Part shown: piece after piece, positions 19,493 through 29,067 of the stretch
How the letters are laid out: the number at the start of each line of letters is the position of its first letter
How positions within the stretch are numbered: the first letter of the stretch is position 1
Source: Calditrichota bacterium
GTDB taxonomy: Bacteria > Electryoneota > B3-LCP
Length of the DNA stretch: 64,000 bases
Direction: 5' to 3'
Assembly: GCA_020051775.1 (NCBI GenBank)
Contig: JAGVQJ010000048.1
Coordinates: forward strand, 1-64,000
Program-made: the position numbers and the translations under genes
Notes under the pieces: model-generated
Told to the model about the DNA's origin: nothing
Seen by the model: only the letters and a program-made list of their open reading frames with translations
The model's database searches: none

Positions 19493-20206
19493 ATGCTGGA
19501 ACCATCGGTTAAGGCTACCATTCTGGCGGTTGACGATGAAGAGGACATCCTGGAGCTGGTGAAGGTCAATCTCAACCGCGAAGGGTATCGCGTACTCTGC
19601 GCCGCATCCGGAGAAGTGGCTCTGCGGCTGACGCGCGAGGAACATCCTGACCTGGTGCTGTTGGATTTAATGTTGCCGGGTGTGGATGGCCTGGAGGTGT
19701 GCCGGTCTCTGAAAAGCGATCCCGTCACCTCCCGGATTCCTATAATCATGCTGACAGCACGCAGCGAGGATGCTGACGTGGTCGTGGGATTGGAATTGGG
19801 AGCGGATGATTATGTCACCAAGCCCTTCAGCCCCAGGGTGCTGGTAGCCCGCGTGAAGAGCCTTTTACGCCGCAGAAAGGGCTCAGAACTCCATACTGAG
19901 GAGATCATCATCGGGGTCATGACAATATCCCCTGAACGATTCGAAGTTCGACTTGAAAATAAGCCACTGGACCTTACCTCCACTGAATTTCGTATCCTGG
20001 AACTCCTGGCCCGACATCCTGGTAGGGTTTTCAGCCGCGACCAAATCGTGGATAGCGCTCGCGGAGAAAATTATCCCGTCACCGATCGCAGTGTGGACGT
20101 GCACGTGGTGTCACTGCGCCGCAAACTCGGGAAGTATGGTGGCATGATTGACACCGTGCGCGGAGCAGGTTATCGGTTGCGGGATTCCTTCGGCGAGGAG
20201 GATTAA
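19493..20206 (+). CDS. phoB: Phosphate regulon response regulator (OmpR/PhoB family)
   Basis: Receiver ILAVDDEEDILELVKVNL, KPFSPRVLVARV and winged-helix DNA-binding domain; followed by phoR and pst genes. Confidence 0.9.
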   Translation: MLEPSVKATILAVDDEEDILELVKVNLNREGYRVLCAASGEVALRLTREEHPDLVLLDLMLPGVDGLEVCRSLKSDPVTSRIPIIMLTARSEDADVVVGLELGADDYVTKPFSPRVLVARVKSLLRRRKGSELHTEEIIIGVMTISPERFEVRLENKPLDLTSTEFRILELLARHPGRVFSRDQIVDSARGENYPVTDRSVDVHVVSLRRKLGKYGGMIDTVRGAGYRLRDSFGEED

Positions 20207-20209
20207 GAC

Positions 20210-21970
20210 GTGCCCAGGCGGAGTTTTACGCGTAGGTTCTTCCCCGTTTATCTGACCACGATTCTGATCGCCCTACTGGCTTTGGGTTTGATTTCGTCAC
20301 GCGTTGCCAGGAACCTGCACCTTTCACAGATTCGTCATGATCTGGAAATTTACGCACATTTGATTAGTTCAATGACAGGTGTGGCCGCGGCGGATAGTGC
20401 TGGGAAAACGGATTCGCTCTGCAAAGCCCTGGGTGTATCCAGCGGTATTCGTGTGACTGTGATTGCGGTAGACGGCTCGATCTTGGGGGATAGCCACGAA
20501 TCACCCCTCACGATGGAAAATCACGCCGACCGCCCGGAAATTCGTCAAGCCTTGGCAGGTCATACCGGGTCCTCAACGAGGCTCAGCCCCACACTCCAGC
20601 AGGAAATGACTTATGTCGCTGTTCCTCTACGCGATCATGAACAGGTTAGCGGTGTGGTTCGAGTTTCCATGTCCACGGCGTTGACTTCTCAGGCATTGAA
20701 TAGCGTTTACGTGGCAGTTGGATTAAGCAGTATCGTTATTGCCACCTTGACGGGCGCTGCCGGATTTGTTATTTTCCACCGCCTTCGAAAATCGCTCCTC
20801 AAAGTGAGGCAGGGAGCGCGCCGTCTGGCTGAAGGCGATCTGTCCCATAAACTTTCGGCGCCGGAATCATTGGAAATGGATGAATTGGCGCAGACGCTTA
20901 ATCTGATGGCGCTGCAGTTGGAGGAACGAATTCGCACCATCACTTACCAACGCGGCGAGATGGAAGCCGTTCTTTCCAGTATGATTGAGGGTGTGCTGGT
21001 ATTCGATCCCGAAGGGCGCGTTTTGAGCATGAATGCGGCTGCCTTAAAGCTGTTGGGAGTCACATTGCCGGAAGTGCGGGGGCGAAGCATCCAGGAAGTC
21101 ATCTTGAACCGAGATTTTCAACATTTCGTAGCGCGCGTGTTCAGCGAACGGGAGCGCATTGAGGAGGGATTAACCCTGCGTCGCGGAGCCATATTCGTGC
21201 AGATCCAAGGCGCACCACTGCACGATGCTTCCGGCCGGGACATCGGCGCCCTGGTCGTAGTCAACGACGTTACCCGACTGCGGCGGCTGGAAAATCTTCG
21301 GCGCGAATTCGTAGCCAATGTTTCGCATGAATTGCGAACGCCGATCACCGCTATTAAAGGATTCGTTGAAACCTTGCGCGAAGGCGGTTCCGACCCGGAC
21401 GAATCAGCTCGTTTTCTGGACATCATTGCCCGTCACACCGACCGGCTCAATGCCATTATCGAAGATCTCTTGAGTCTTTCCCGCCTGGAACAGGACGCAG
21501 AAAGCGGCGCCATCCAGATGCAGTCCGCCAGTCTTAAAGAGGTCATTATCTCGGCGCTGCAGATTTGCGAGCACAAGGCGATCGAGAAGAGTGTGACGTG
21601 CAGATTAGAAACTGAGGATGAATCTCTTGCCCGCATCAACGCACCAATGTTGGAACAAGCCGTGGTTAATCTGCTGGATAATGCCATCAATTATAGCGAA
21701 CCAGGGCAAACCGTCCATATCGGTATCGAAAAGACGGCCGCCGAAGGGATTATTTACGTTCGTGATGAGGGCTGCGGCATTGAGGAAGAACATATCCCGC
21801 GCCTGTTCGAACGTTTCTATCGAGTAGATAAAACCCGAAATCGTCAACAAGGCGGCACTGGATTAGGGTTAGCGATTGTCAAACACATCACCTTGGCGCA
21901 TAAAGGAAACGTCAGCGTCTCCTCCACCCCCGGCCAGGGGAGCACCTTCCGAATACACCTACCCCTTTGA
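20210..21970 (+). CDS. phoR: Phosphate regulon sensor histidine kinase
   Basis: HAMP, PAS, FVANVSHELRTPITAIKGFVETL, HATPase DNAINYSEPGQ, GTGLGLAIVKHI. Confidence 0.9.
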   Translation: MPRRSFTRRFFPVYLTTILIALLALGLISSRVARNLHLSQIRHDLEIYAHLISSMTGVAAADSAGKTDSLCKALGVSSGIRVTVIAVDGSILGDSHESPLTMENHADRPEIRQALAGHTGSSTRLSPTLQQEMTYVAVPLRDHEQVSGVVRVSMSTALTSQALNSVYVAVGLSSIVIATLTGAAGFVIFHRLRKSLLKVRQGARRLAEGDLSHKLSAPESLEMDELAQTLNLMALQLEERIRTITYQRGEMEAVLSSMIEGVLVFDPEGRVLSMNAAALKLLGVTLPEVRGRSIQEVILNRDFQHFVARVFSERERIEEGLTLRRGAIFVQIQGAPLHDASGRDIGALVVVNDVTRLRRLENLRREFVANVSHELRTPITAIKGFVETLREGGSDPDESARFLDIIARHTDRLNAIIEDLLSLSRLEQDAESGAIQMQSASLKEVIISALQICEHKAIEKSVTCRLETEDESLARINAPMLEQAVVNLLDNAINYSEPGQTVHIGIEKTAAEGIIYVRDEGCGIEEEHIPRLFERFYRVDKTRNRQQGGTGLGLAIVKHITLAHKGNVSVSSTPGQGSTFRIHLPL

Positions 21971-22039
21971 TTGTAAATCAAGGTGGAAATTGACAACGCT
22001 TCCACAATGTACCCTATCCCGAAATTTTGAAAAATTCAT

Positions 22040-22068
22040 TTGACTACGTAAGCGTAAATCGTTATATT
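22040..22068 (+). promoter_or_regulatory. Putative sigma70-type promoter upstream of porin-pst operon
   Basis: TTGACT-N17-TATATT. Confidence 0.5.
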
Positions 22069-22122
22069 GTAGTTCAATAGTACTACAATAGTACTACAAT
22101 AATATTTTTCTCGGATTAATTA

Positions 22123-22161
22123 TTAACAGAAATCTAACAGTTTTCTCATAAACCTTTAACA
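22123..22161 (+). promoter_or_regulatory. Putative Pho box (four 6-mers at exact 11-bp spacing)
   Basis: TTAACA(N5)CTAACA(N5)CTCATA(N5)TTAACA at 22123, 22134, 22145, 22156. Confidence 0.7.
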
Positions 22162-22272
22162 TACAATCCCTAAATTTGGCTACTGAGATGAAGAGCGGGT
22201 CATACCCTTAATTCAAGTTCGGTAGCCGGAATCCGCTGCAGGTGGACGATTCCACCGGAAAAAGGAGAAGTA

Positions 22273-23358
22273 ATGAAAAGAGCATTGTTCATCATCACAC
22301 TACTGGTTTGCAGTATGGCCATCGGCCTCAGTGCAGCAGAAATCAACACGGCTGGGACTTTCTCGGGGAAAGCATTCTTCAGCTATAGCCATGATTTCAC
22401 TGCCGATCGTGACTCAACTTCTGGGCAACCCAACGGTTTCTCGTTTTCGCGCATTTATTTCGGTTACGACCGCGACCTGGATGATAATTTCGGTATTCGC
22501 TTCCTGATGGACGTGGAAAATTCCGCTGGCGCCTGGCGTCCGTATATGAAGAACGCCTACATTTCGATGAAATGCAAATTGGTCGAAGGGAGTCGCTGGT
22601 ACATCGGTATGGTTCCCACCGCCTTGACTAACGTACCGGAAGCGAGTTGGGGTTATCGTTCGATAGCCAAAATGCCCATGGATCAATTCAGCGGCCTCTA
22701 TCCCTCCGGCACCGTAAGGTCTTTCGGCTCCACCGCCGACCTGGGTCTATACTGGAACGGGAGTTTAATGGAGAAAGCGCTACTAGTTGAGTTCAACCTC
22801 CTGAACGGCGCCGGATACAAGGCCGTAGAGAACGACATGTTCAAGAAAGTGAATCTGCGGCCCAGTCTGTTCCTGTTAGACAAAGCCATAACGGTATCAG
22901 CCTATGGCAGCTACGAAACCGTAAATGATAGCTCGAACGCCCTGGTTGTTTCCGGAATGGTTGGATTTGCTCATAAGATCAATGAAGTGGCAGTCCGCGT
23001 TGGAGTAGAGTATTCTCTCCAAAGCCTAAGCGAAAAACTCCCGCCCGATCCCGGTTCGACAGACAACAAGAGCCTAAACAGTACGGCGTTGGCGGCCTGG
23101 GCGGTAGTGGATGCCACCACAAAGTTAAGCGTTTTGGGACGCTTCGACATCTACGATCCCAACATTGATGCGGATGCCAAGGACGATCAGATCATGTACA
23201 TCGTCGGCGGAGTGGATTTCCATCCCATCAAGAATTTCCGCATCATCCCCAATGTGCAGATGCAAACCTTCCAGGTGGAGGATAATGCGGCTACCCTCAT
23301 GGTGGATGAAAGCAAGCCGATCAATACCGCTTTCGTCACCTTTGAGTATAGCTGGTAA
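22273..23358 (+). CDS. Outer membrane porin (phosphate-selective OprO/P-like)
   Basis: Signal peptide; SFSRIYFGYDRDLDDNFGIRFLMDVEN...MKNAYISMK; ends in VTFEYSW; located between phoR and pstS. Confidence 0.75.
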   Translation: MKRALFIITLLVCSMAIGLSAAEINTAGTFSGKAFFSYSHDFTADRDSTSGQPNGFSFSRIYFGYDRDLDDNFGIRFLMDVENSAGAWRPYMKNAYISMKCKLVEGSRWYIGMVPTALTNVPEASWGYRSIAKMPMDQFSGLYPSGTVRSFGSTADLGLYWNGSLMEKALLVEFNLLNGAGYKAVENDMFKKVNLRPSLFLLDKAITVSAYGSYETVNDSSNALVVSGMVGFAHKINEVAVRVGVEYSLQSLSEKLPPDPGSTDNKSLNSTALAAWAVVDATTKLSVLGRFDIYDPNIDADAKDDQIMYIVGGVDFHPIKNFRIIPNVQMQTFQVEDNAATLMVDESKPINTAFVTFEYSW

Positions 23359-23381
23359 AGTAACACGAAATTCATCGTAAT

Positions 23382-23406
23382 AGGGCGGGTGATTGTCGCC
23401 CGCCCT
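23382..23406. repeat. Intercistronic hairpin between porin and pstS
   Basis: AGGGCGGG TGATTGTCG CCCGCCCT, no following T-run. Confidence 0.6.
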
Positions 23407-23428
23407 CGTAATACTTGAAAGGGATTAT

Positions 23429-24478
23429 ATGTTAAAGGTTAGAGCATTGACATTCATTGGCGCTTTCGTTCTTCTGGTTGGGATTCCAACAGTATGGAGC
23501 GCTGATTCAGCCATCAATGGAGCCGGCGCTACCTTTCCCGCACCGCTTTACATGCAATGGGCCTACAAGTACAATCAGATTAACCCTGGGATCAGGATTA
23601 ACTACCAGTCCATTGGATCCGGCGGTGGGATTCAGCAAATCAAGAGCAAGACTGTGGATTTCGGCGCCTCGGATGCACCGCTGAAAAAAGCGGAGTTGGA
23701 TTCCTTCGGTTTGATCCAGTTCCCCATGGTAATGGGAGGCGTGGTTCCGGTGATTAACTTGTCGGGATTTCAAGCGGGTCAATTGAATTTGGATGGTCCG
23801 ATTCTGGCTGCTATCTTTCTCGGTAAGATCGCGAAATGGAATGATCCTGCCATCACAGCGCTGAACCCTGAAATGAAGCTCCCGGATAAAGCTATCGGCG
23901 TAGTCCATCGTTCCGATGGATCGGGTACCACCTGGATTTTTACCACGTATCTGGCCGGAGTCTCACCCGAATGGAAGGAAAAGGTCGGTGCAGACAAAGC
24001 CGTCTCCTGGCCAACAGGGACCGGCGGCAAAGGTAATGAAGGTGTATCGGTCACCGTCCAACAGATATCGGGCTCAATCGGGTACGTTGAATATGCCTAC
24101 GCCTTGCAGAACAAGATGACTTACACCCAGTTGAAAAGTCACGACGGCGACTTTATATCGCCCTCGCAGGAGTCATTCATGGCTGCCGCCGCCAACGCCG
24201 ACTGGAAAAACGCACCCGGCTTTTACATGGTTTTAGTCAACCAACCCGGCCAGGAAAGCTGGCCCATTACCGGCGCCACCTTCATCTTGATGTATAAAAA
24301 TCAATCCAAGGCCGATCTGAGCAAAACCATGCTCACCTTCTTCGACTGGTGTTTTCAACATGGAGACGACCAGGCCCAGAAACTCGATTATGTTCCCATG
24401 CCTGACAACGTCGTTAAAATGGTGGAAGACGAGTGGAAGGCCGTTGTACGCTCTAATAATCAGCCCCTTTGGCCCTGA
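23429..24478 (+). CDS. pstS: Phosphate ABC transporter substrate-binding protein
   Basis: INGAGATFPAPLYMQWAYKYNQINPGIRINYQSIGSGGGIQQI; start refined to ATG at 23429. Confidence 0.97.
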   Translation: MLKVRALTFIGAFVLLVGIPTVWSADSAINGAGATFPAPLYMQWAYKYNQINPGIRINYQSIGSGGGIQQIKSKTVDFGASDAPLKKAELDSFGLIQFPMVMGGVVPVINLSGFQAGQLNLDGPILAAIFLGKIAKWNDPAITALNPEMKLPDKAIGVVHRSDGSGTTWIFTTYLAGVSPEWKEKVGADKAVSWPTGTGGKGNEGVSVTVQQISGSIGYVEYAYALQNKMTYTQLKSHDGDFISPSQESFMAAAANADWKNAPGFYMVLVNQPGQESWPITGATFILMYKNQSKADLSKTMLTFFDWCFQHGDDQAQKLDYVPMPDNVVKMVEDEWKAVVRSNNQPLWP

Positions 24479-24487
24479 TCCAATTCT

Positions 24488-25420
24488 GTGAAATCTACGC
24501 GGAAAACTGCCCGGCGCAAAGGTGATTCTACTTTCAAGGGAATCACCTTTGCTGCTGCTCTGGCCATTCCCCTGCTGATGGCGGGGATACTGGTCGAACT
24601 CATTCGTAACTCGAGGTTGTCGCTAGCAGAGTTCGGATTGGGTTTCCTGACCAGCAACGTATGGAATCCAGTTTCCGGTCAATTCGGCGCTTTGAGCAGC
24701 GTGTTCGGCACCGCCATGTCCACAGCTATCGCCATGGTCATTGCCGTTCCTTTAGGTTTGGTGATTGCCCTTTTTCTGGTGGAACTGGCTTCGCCCCGTG
24801 TCAGCGCTTTTTTCGGCACCGCCATCGAACTTCTGGCCGCCATCCCCAGTATCATCTACGGCATGTGGGGGTTGTTCATCTTCGCTCCCTTCATGGCAAA
24901 TTACGTGCAACCCTTATTTCAGAAAACCCTGGGGTTTCTGCCGCTCTTTCAAGGCCCACCCTTGGGAATCGGCATCCTGACGGCCGGCATTATTTTAGCC
25001 TTCATGATTCTGCCCTATATCAGCTCGGTGACACGGGACGTTTTCGGTATGGTGCCGGTGGTCGTCAAAGAGGCCGCCTACGGTATCGGCGCCACCAACT
25101 GGGAGGTGACCCGGGGCGTCACTTTACCGTATTCGTTGCGCGGGATTGTGGGAGCAGGGTTTCTGGGCCTGGGTCGCGCGCTGGGGGAAACCATGGCGGT
25201 GACTTTTGTCATCGGCAATAATCACCATATTTCGGCTTCACTGTTTGCCAGCGGCAATTCTATTGCTTCTACCTTGGCAAACGAATTCACGGAAGCTTCT
25301 GAACCGCTCTACTTAAGTTCACTGGTGGAGTTAGGTCTGGTATTATTCTTGATCACGGTTATATTTCAGGCCGCCGCCCAAGGGTGGTTATGGAGTATTC
25401 GTAAAAAACTGGCAACGTGA
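24488..25420 (+). CDS. pstC: Phosphate ABC transporter permease PstC
   Basis: IPSIIYGMWGLFIFAPF; GVTLPYSLRGIVGAGFLGLGRALGETMAVTFVIGN; GTG start. Confidence 0.96.
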   Translation: MKSTRKTARRKGDSTFKGITFAAALAIPLLMAGILVELIRNSRLSLAEFGLGFLTSNVWNPVSGQFGALSSVFGTAMSTAIAMVIAVPLGLVIALFLVELASPRVSAFFGTAIELLAAIPSIIYGMWGLFIFAPFMANYVQPLFQKTLGFLPLFQGPPLGIGILTAGIILAFMILPYISSVTRDVFGMVPVVVKEAAYGIGATNWEVTRGVTLPYSLRGIVGAGFLGLGRALGETMAVTFVIGNNHHISASLFASGNSIASTLANEFTEASEPLYLSSLVELGLVLFLITVIFQAAAQGWLWSIRKKLAT

Positions 25421-26316
25421 TGGAACCACAACCCACAAATGTCGAGCGTTTGACCAAAGTCATGGAATTGCAGCCACTGGGCAAACGTCATCTCTTCAAT
25501 AATATCGTGAAAGTTGTTTCCAGCCTGGGCGCAGCCCTCGGGTTAGCCGCTCTGTTGTGGATTCTGTTCACTGTTATCCACAAGGGTGTCGGAGCATTAA
25601 ATTGGAACTTTTTCACCGCACTGCCCACACCGCCGGGAATCGAAGGCGGGGGGTTGGGCAGCGCCATCCTGGGGACCCTGATTATGACCGCTTTGGCTGC
25701 GGTTATCGGCATCCCCTTGGGGATGCTGGCGGGGATTTATCTGGCTGAATTTGGTCGAGGCACGAAGGTGGCGACGGCCGTTAGGTTTGTAACTAATATT
25801 CTCATCGGTGTGCCGTCTATCATCATAGGCGTATTCGTCTACACACTGGTCGTGGCGCCCAGCCATACCTTTTCCGGGTACGCCGGCGCCATAGCCTTAG
25901 CCGTGATCATGCTCCCGGTGGTCGTCCGCACGACCGAAGATATGCTCTCCCTTGTTCCTAATGCCTTGCGCGAGGCGGGGTTGGCGTTGGGAACGCCCCA
26001 CTGGCGCGTAATCTTGAATATCGTCTTTCGGGCTGCTCGCAATGGTCTTTTAACCGGCGTGCTCTTAGCCGTCGCCCGGGTCAGCGGAGAAACCGCTCCC
26101 CTGCTCTTCACCGCGTTGAACAGCAACTACTGGCTCCATTCCTTGCATGAACCGTTAGCCAATTTGACGGTGACCATTTTCAGCTTTGCGATGTCACCCT
26201 ACGCCGACTGGAAGAGTATGGCCTGGGGAGCTTCGTTGCTGATTACCGCAAGCGTGCTGGTGCTGACCATTATCGCCCGACTGGTCGTTCGCGGACGCTC
26301 CAAAGCAAGATCGTAG
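25417..26316 (+). CDS. pstA: Phosphate ABC transporter permease PstA
   Basis: GVPSIIIGVFVYTLVV; RVSGETAPLLFTALNSNYW; 4-nt overlap with pstC. Confidence 0.96.
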   Translation: MMEPQPTNVERLTKVMELQPLGKRHLFNNIVKVVSSLGAALGLAALLWILFTVIHKGVGALNWNFFTALPTPPGIEGGGLGSAILGTLIMTALAAVIGIPLGMLAGIYLAEFGRGTKVATAVRFVTNILIGVPSIIIGVFVYTLVVAPSHTFSGYAGAIALAVIMLPVVVRTTEDMLSLVPNALREAGLALGTPHWRVILNIVFRAARNGLLTGVLLAVARVSGETAPLLFTALNSNYWLHSLHEPLANLTVTIFSFAMSPYADWKSMAWGASLLITASVLVLTIIARLVVRGRSKARS

Positions 26317-26322
26317 GAATTC

Positions 26323-27159
26323 ATGGTAACTGATGAAAAGCTATATTCCGTACTGGACGGCATACAGCGACCCGAAATACGTCAGAACTCTGACTCGCCA
26401 AGCGACGAAATCGAAATCGCCACTCGCGGTTTGAATTTCTTCTACGGCCGGCAGCAAGCACTGTTCGACAATAACATAGACATCCTTCGCAATCGAATCA
26501 CCGCCATCATCGGACCTTCCGGGTGCGGGAAATCCACGCATATTCGCACCTACAACCGCATGCATGAGCTATACCGCGATCAGCATGCCACGGGGGAAAT
26601 TATCATGGGTGGTGTGAATATTCTCTCTACAGAGGTGGATACCATAGACTTGCGGCGCCGCATCGGGATGATCTTTCAAAAACCCAGCCCTTTTCCCATG
26701 AGTATATTCGACAACGTGGCTTACGGCTTACGGGTCAACTACCGCCTGAAGGGTGGCGAATTGGCGGAAAGAGTGGAGCAGGCTTTGCAACGAGCCGCTC
26801 TTTGGAATGAAGTCAAAGATAAGCTGGAGGAACCCGGGACAGCGCTTTCCGGCGGACAGCAACAACGCTTGTGCATCGCGCGCAGCATTGCCATCGAACC
26901 TGAAGTGTTGCTCATGGACGAACCCGCCTCGGCTATTGATCCCATTGCCACAGCCAAGATCGAAGACTTGATGTTCGAGCTGAAAAAGAACTATACCATT
27001 GTCATCGTTACGCACAGCATGCAACAGGCTGCTAGAGTTTCCGATTATACGGCGTTCTTTTTAAACGGACATATTGTGGAATATGGGGTAACCAAGAATT
27101 TATTCACCAATCCCAGGATGAAGCAAACACAAGACTATATCACCGGAAGGTTTGGATAG
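26323..27159 (+). CDS. pstB: Phosphate ABC transporter ATP-binding protein
   Basis: Walker [10 protein letters not shown], signature [16 protein letters not shown], Walker [14 protein letters not shown]. Confidence 0.98.
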   Translation: MVTDEKLYSVLDGIQRPEIRQNSDSPSDEIEIATRGLNFFYGRQQALFDNNIDILRNRITAIIGPSGCGKSTHIRTYNRMHELYRDQHATGEIIMGGVNILSTEVDTIDLRRRIGMIFQKPSPFPMSIFDNVAYGLRVNYRLKGGELAERVEQALQRAALWNEVKDKLEEPGTALSGGQQQRLCIARSIAIEPEVLLMDEPASAIDPIATAKIEDLMFELKKNYTIVIVTHSMQQAARVSDYTAFFLNGHIVEYGVTKNLFTNPRMKQTQDYITGRFG

Positions 27160-27167
27160 GAGATAGC

Positions 27168-27827
27168 ATGTCCGTTCACCTGCAACGGGAAATCGAAAAA
27201 TTAAAACGGAAAGTTCTGACCATGAGCGCGATGGTTCAGGACACTATCACCGAAGCGGTTCGGGCCTTAAAGGAACGAGATGCTCGGTTGGCGGAAAAGG
27301 TCATTGAGTCAGACAACCAGATTGATCATCTGGAATTGGACATTGAGGAGGATTGTCTAAAGATCCTGGCTCTATACAATCCGGTAGCTACGGATCTTCG
27401 CTTCGTTATTACCGTCCTCAAGATCAACAACGACCTGGAACGCATGGCCGATTTGGCGGTGAATATTGCCGAAAGATCCAAATATCTGGCCGTGCAACGA
27501 AATATCAAGATCCCAGCAGAACTATCCGAGTCAGCGGAAATCGTCCAGCAGATGCTGAAGGATACCCTGACCGCCTTAATTCAGGAAAATCCGTTGTTAG
27601 CTCGTGAGGTCATACAGCAAGACAACGCGGTTGACGACATTCACCGCCGGATGTACTTTCTGGTGCAGAACAGTATGCGCGAGCATCTCGATCAGATCGA
27701 ATGCCAAATCAGCCTGCTGACCGTGTCACGCAACTTAGAGCGCATTGCCGACCAGATCACCAATATTGCCGAGGATGTCATTTATCTCGTTGAAGGGCAC
27801 CTGGTTCGGCATGGTGGCCTCCTATAA
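27168..27827 (+). CDS. phoU: Phosphate transport system regulatory protein PhoU
   Basis: VTDLRFVITVLKINNDLERMADLAVNIAER; SRNLERIADQITNIAEDVIYLVEG. Confidence 0.97.
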   Translation: MSVHLQREIEKLKRKVLTMSAMVQDTITEAVRALKERDARLAEKVIESDNQIDHLELDIEEDCLKILALYNPVATDLRFVITVLKINNDLERMADLAVNIAERSKYLAVQRNIKIPAELSESAEIVQQMLKDTLTALIQENPLLAREVIQQDNAVDDIHRRMYFLVQNSMREHLDQIECQISLLTVSRNLERIADQITNIAEDVIYLVEGHLVRHGGLL

Positions 27828-27841
27828 GCACCGGGAATACG

Positions 27842-27877
27842 AAAAAAGCCTGCCTCGCTAATGGGGCAGGCTTTTTT
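27842..27877. terminator. Bidirectional intrinsic terminator
   Basis: AAAAAAGCCTGCC ... GGCAGGCTTTTTT between convergent phoU and sensor kinase. Confidence 0.92.
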
Positions 27878-27895
27878 ATAATCTGTTTGGCGTTT

Positions 27896-29032
27896 CTATG
27901 CTGGAACTTCCAATTCTGCATCCCACTCACTTGCCTCAGTTTCGATTGCCGAATCCGTTTCCGCTGAATAACATGGGAGATAAATCCGGAAGGTTGTACC
28001 CTTCTCAGTTTCGGATTGAACTTCAAACCGTGCGCGGTACTTCCGCATCAATTGATGCGCGCTTGACAACCCCAACCCCGTGCCCACCGGTTCATCGCTG
28101 CGCTGCTGACCGGCCAACGGTTTGGTCGTGAAGAAAGGATCGAAGATTCGGTCCCGAATTTCAGGGTTTATGCCGCAGCCGGTGTCTGTCACTTCGATCA
28201 TCATACTACTTTTAAGTGAAGAAGTCCTGACACTCAGCCATTTTTTGTCACTGGCGTGCATGGCATCAATGGAATTACGCACGATATTAAGAAAGGCCTG
28301 TGAAAAATCACTGTAGACGCCACGGATGGTGGGAAGATCAGGATCGAAGTTGTAGGACTTGTTAATCTCGTGCTTGAACGCCAAATCTGCATTCAGGAAC
28401 TCCAGCTCTTCCGTCAGTAATTTGTTTAAATCAATTTCCTGCTCGTCTTGGCTCTGTTCCTGGCGGCTCTTGAAAAGCATATTATTGACTATAGCGCTGA
28501 TGCGCAGAGCCTGTTCAAGCATATCATCCATATAGGGTAGGTCAGAATGAGTCAATTTTAATAGCTCAATATGGGTGATAATGCCTTGCAGGGGTACGTT
28601 CACATTATGAGCAATGCCGGCGGCCAGTAAACCGATGCTGGCTAACTTAGATTGCTGCATCAGCTCCAATTGCAACTCCTTTTCCCGTGCTTGTTCTATT
28701 TTATGCTCGGTGATATCAATAACCGTTCCCTGAATAGTTCGAGGTTTATCATTGTCATTCGACACCAGGGAAGCATTTTCGAGAATCCATACTGAGGTAC
28801 CATCTCGCCGGCGCAGATGGAATTCGTACTCTGTCAAAGACCCTTGCTCCTCCAATCGCTTGATAAAAACTTCCCGATCCCCAGGATCTTGGAAGAAATC
28901 CTTGACGCTGGCGCCAATGACTTCAGAACGACAGGAGCATCCCAATATATGAGCATACGCGTCATTGCAATCCAGAAATTTGCCCTCAACTGTCGAGCAG
29001 AACACTCCCGCTACACTGCGTTCAAATAGCAT
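27896..29032 (-). CDS. PAS-histidine kinase (C-terminal half of a probably frameshifted sensor kinase)
   Basis: PAS domain; ATPase motifs NIVRNSIDAM, TDTGCGINPEIRDRIFDPFFTTK, GTGLGLSSAHQLM; the frame continues upstream without a start as GIEHELALSEQRYRMLFERS. Confidence 0.85.
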   Translation of the reverse strand: MLFERSVAGVFCSTVEGKFLDCNDAYAHILGCSCRSEVIGASVKDFFQDPGDREVFIKRLEEQGSLTEYEFHLRRRDGTSVWILENASLVSNDNDKPRTIQGTVIDITEHKIEQAREKELQLELMQQSKLASIGLLAAGIAHNVNVPLQGIITHIELLKLTHSDLPYMDDMLEQALRISAIVNNMLFKSRQEQSQDEQEIDLNKLLTEELEFLNADLAFKHEINKSYNFDPDLPTIRGVYSDFSQAFLNIVRNSIDAMHASDKKWLSVRTSSLKSSMMIEVTDTGCGINPEIRDRIFDPFFTTKPLAGQQRSDEPVGTGLGLSSAHQLMRKYRARFEVQSETEKGTTFRIYLPCYSAETDSAIETEASEWDAELEVPA

Positions 29033-29067
29033 CCGGTATCGTTGTTCCGATAAAGCAAGTTCGTGTT

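Noticed and set aside
24661-25221. 186-aa plus-strand ORF inside pstC
   Set aside because: Out-of-frame His/Arg-rich translation of a clear pstC.
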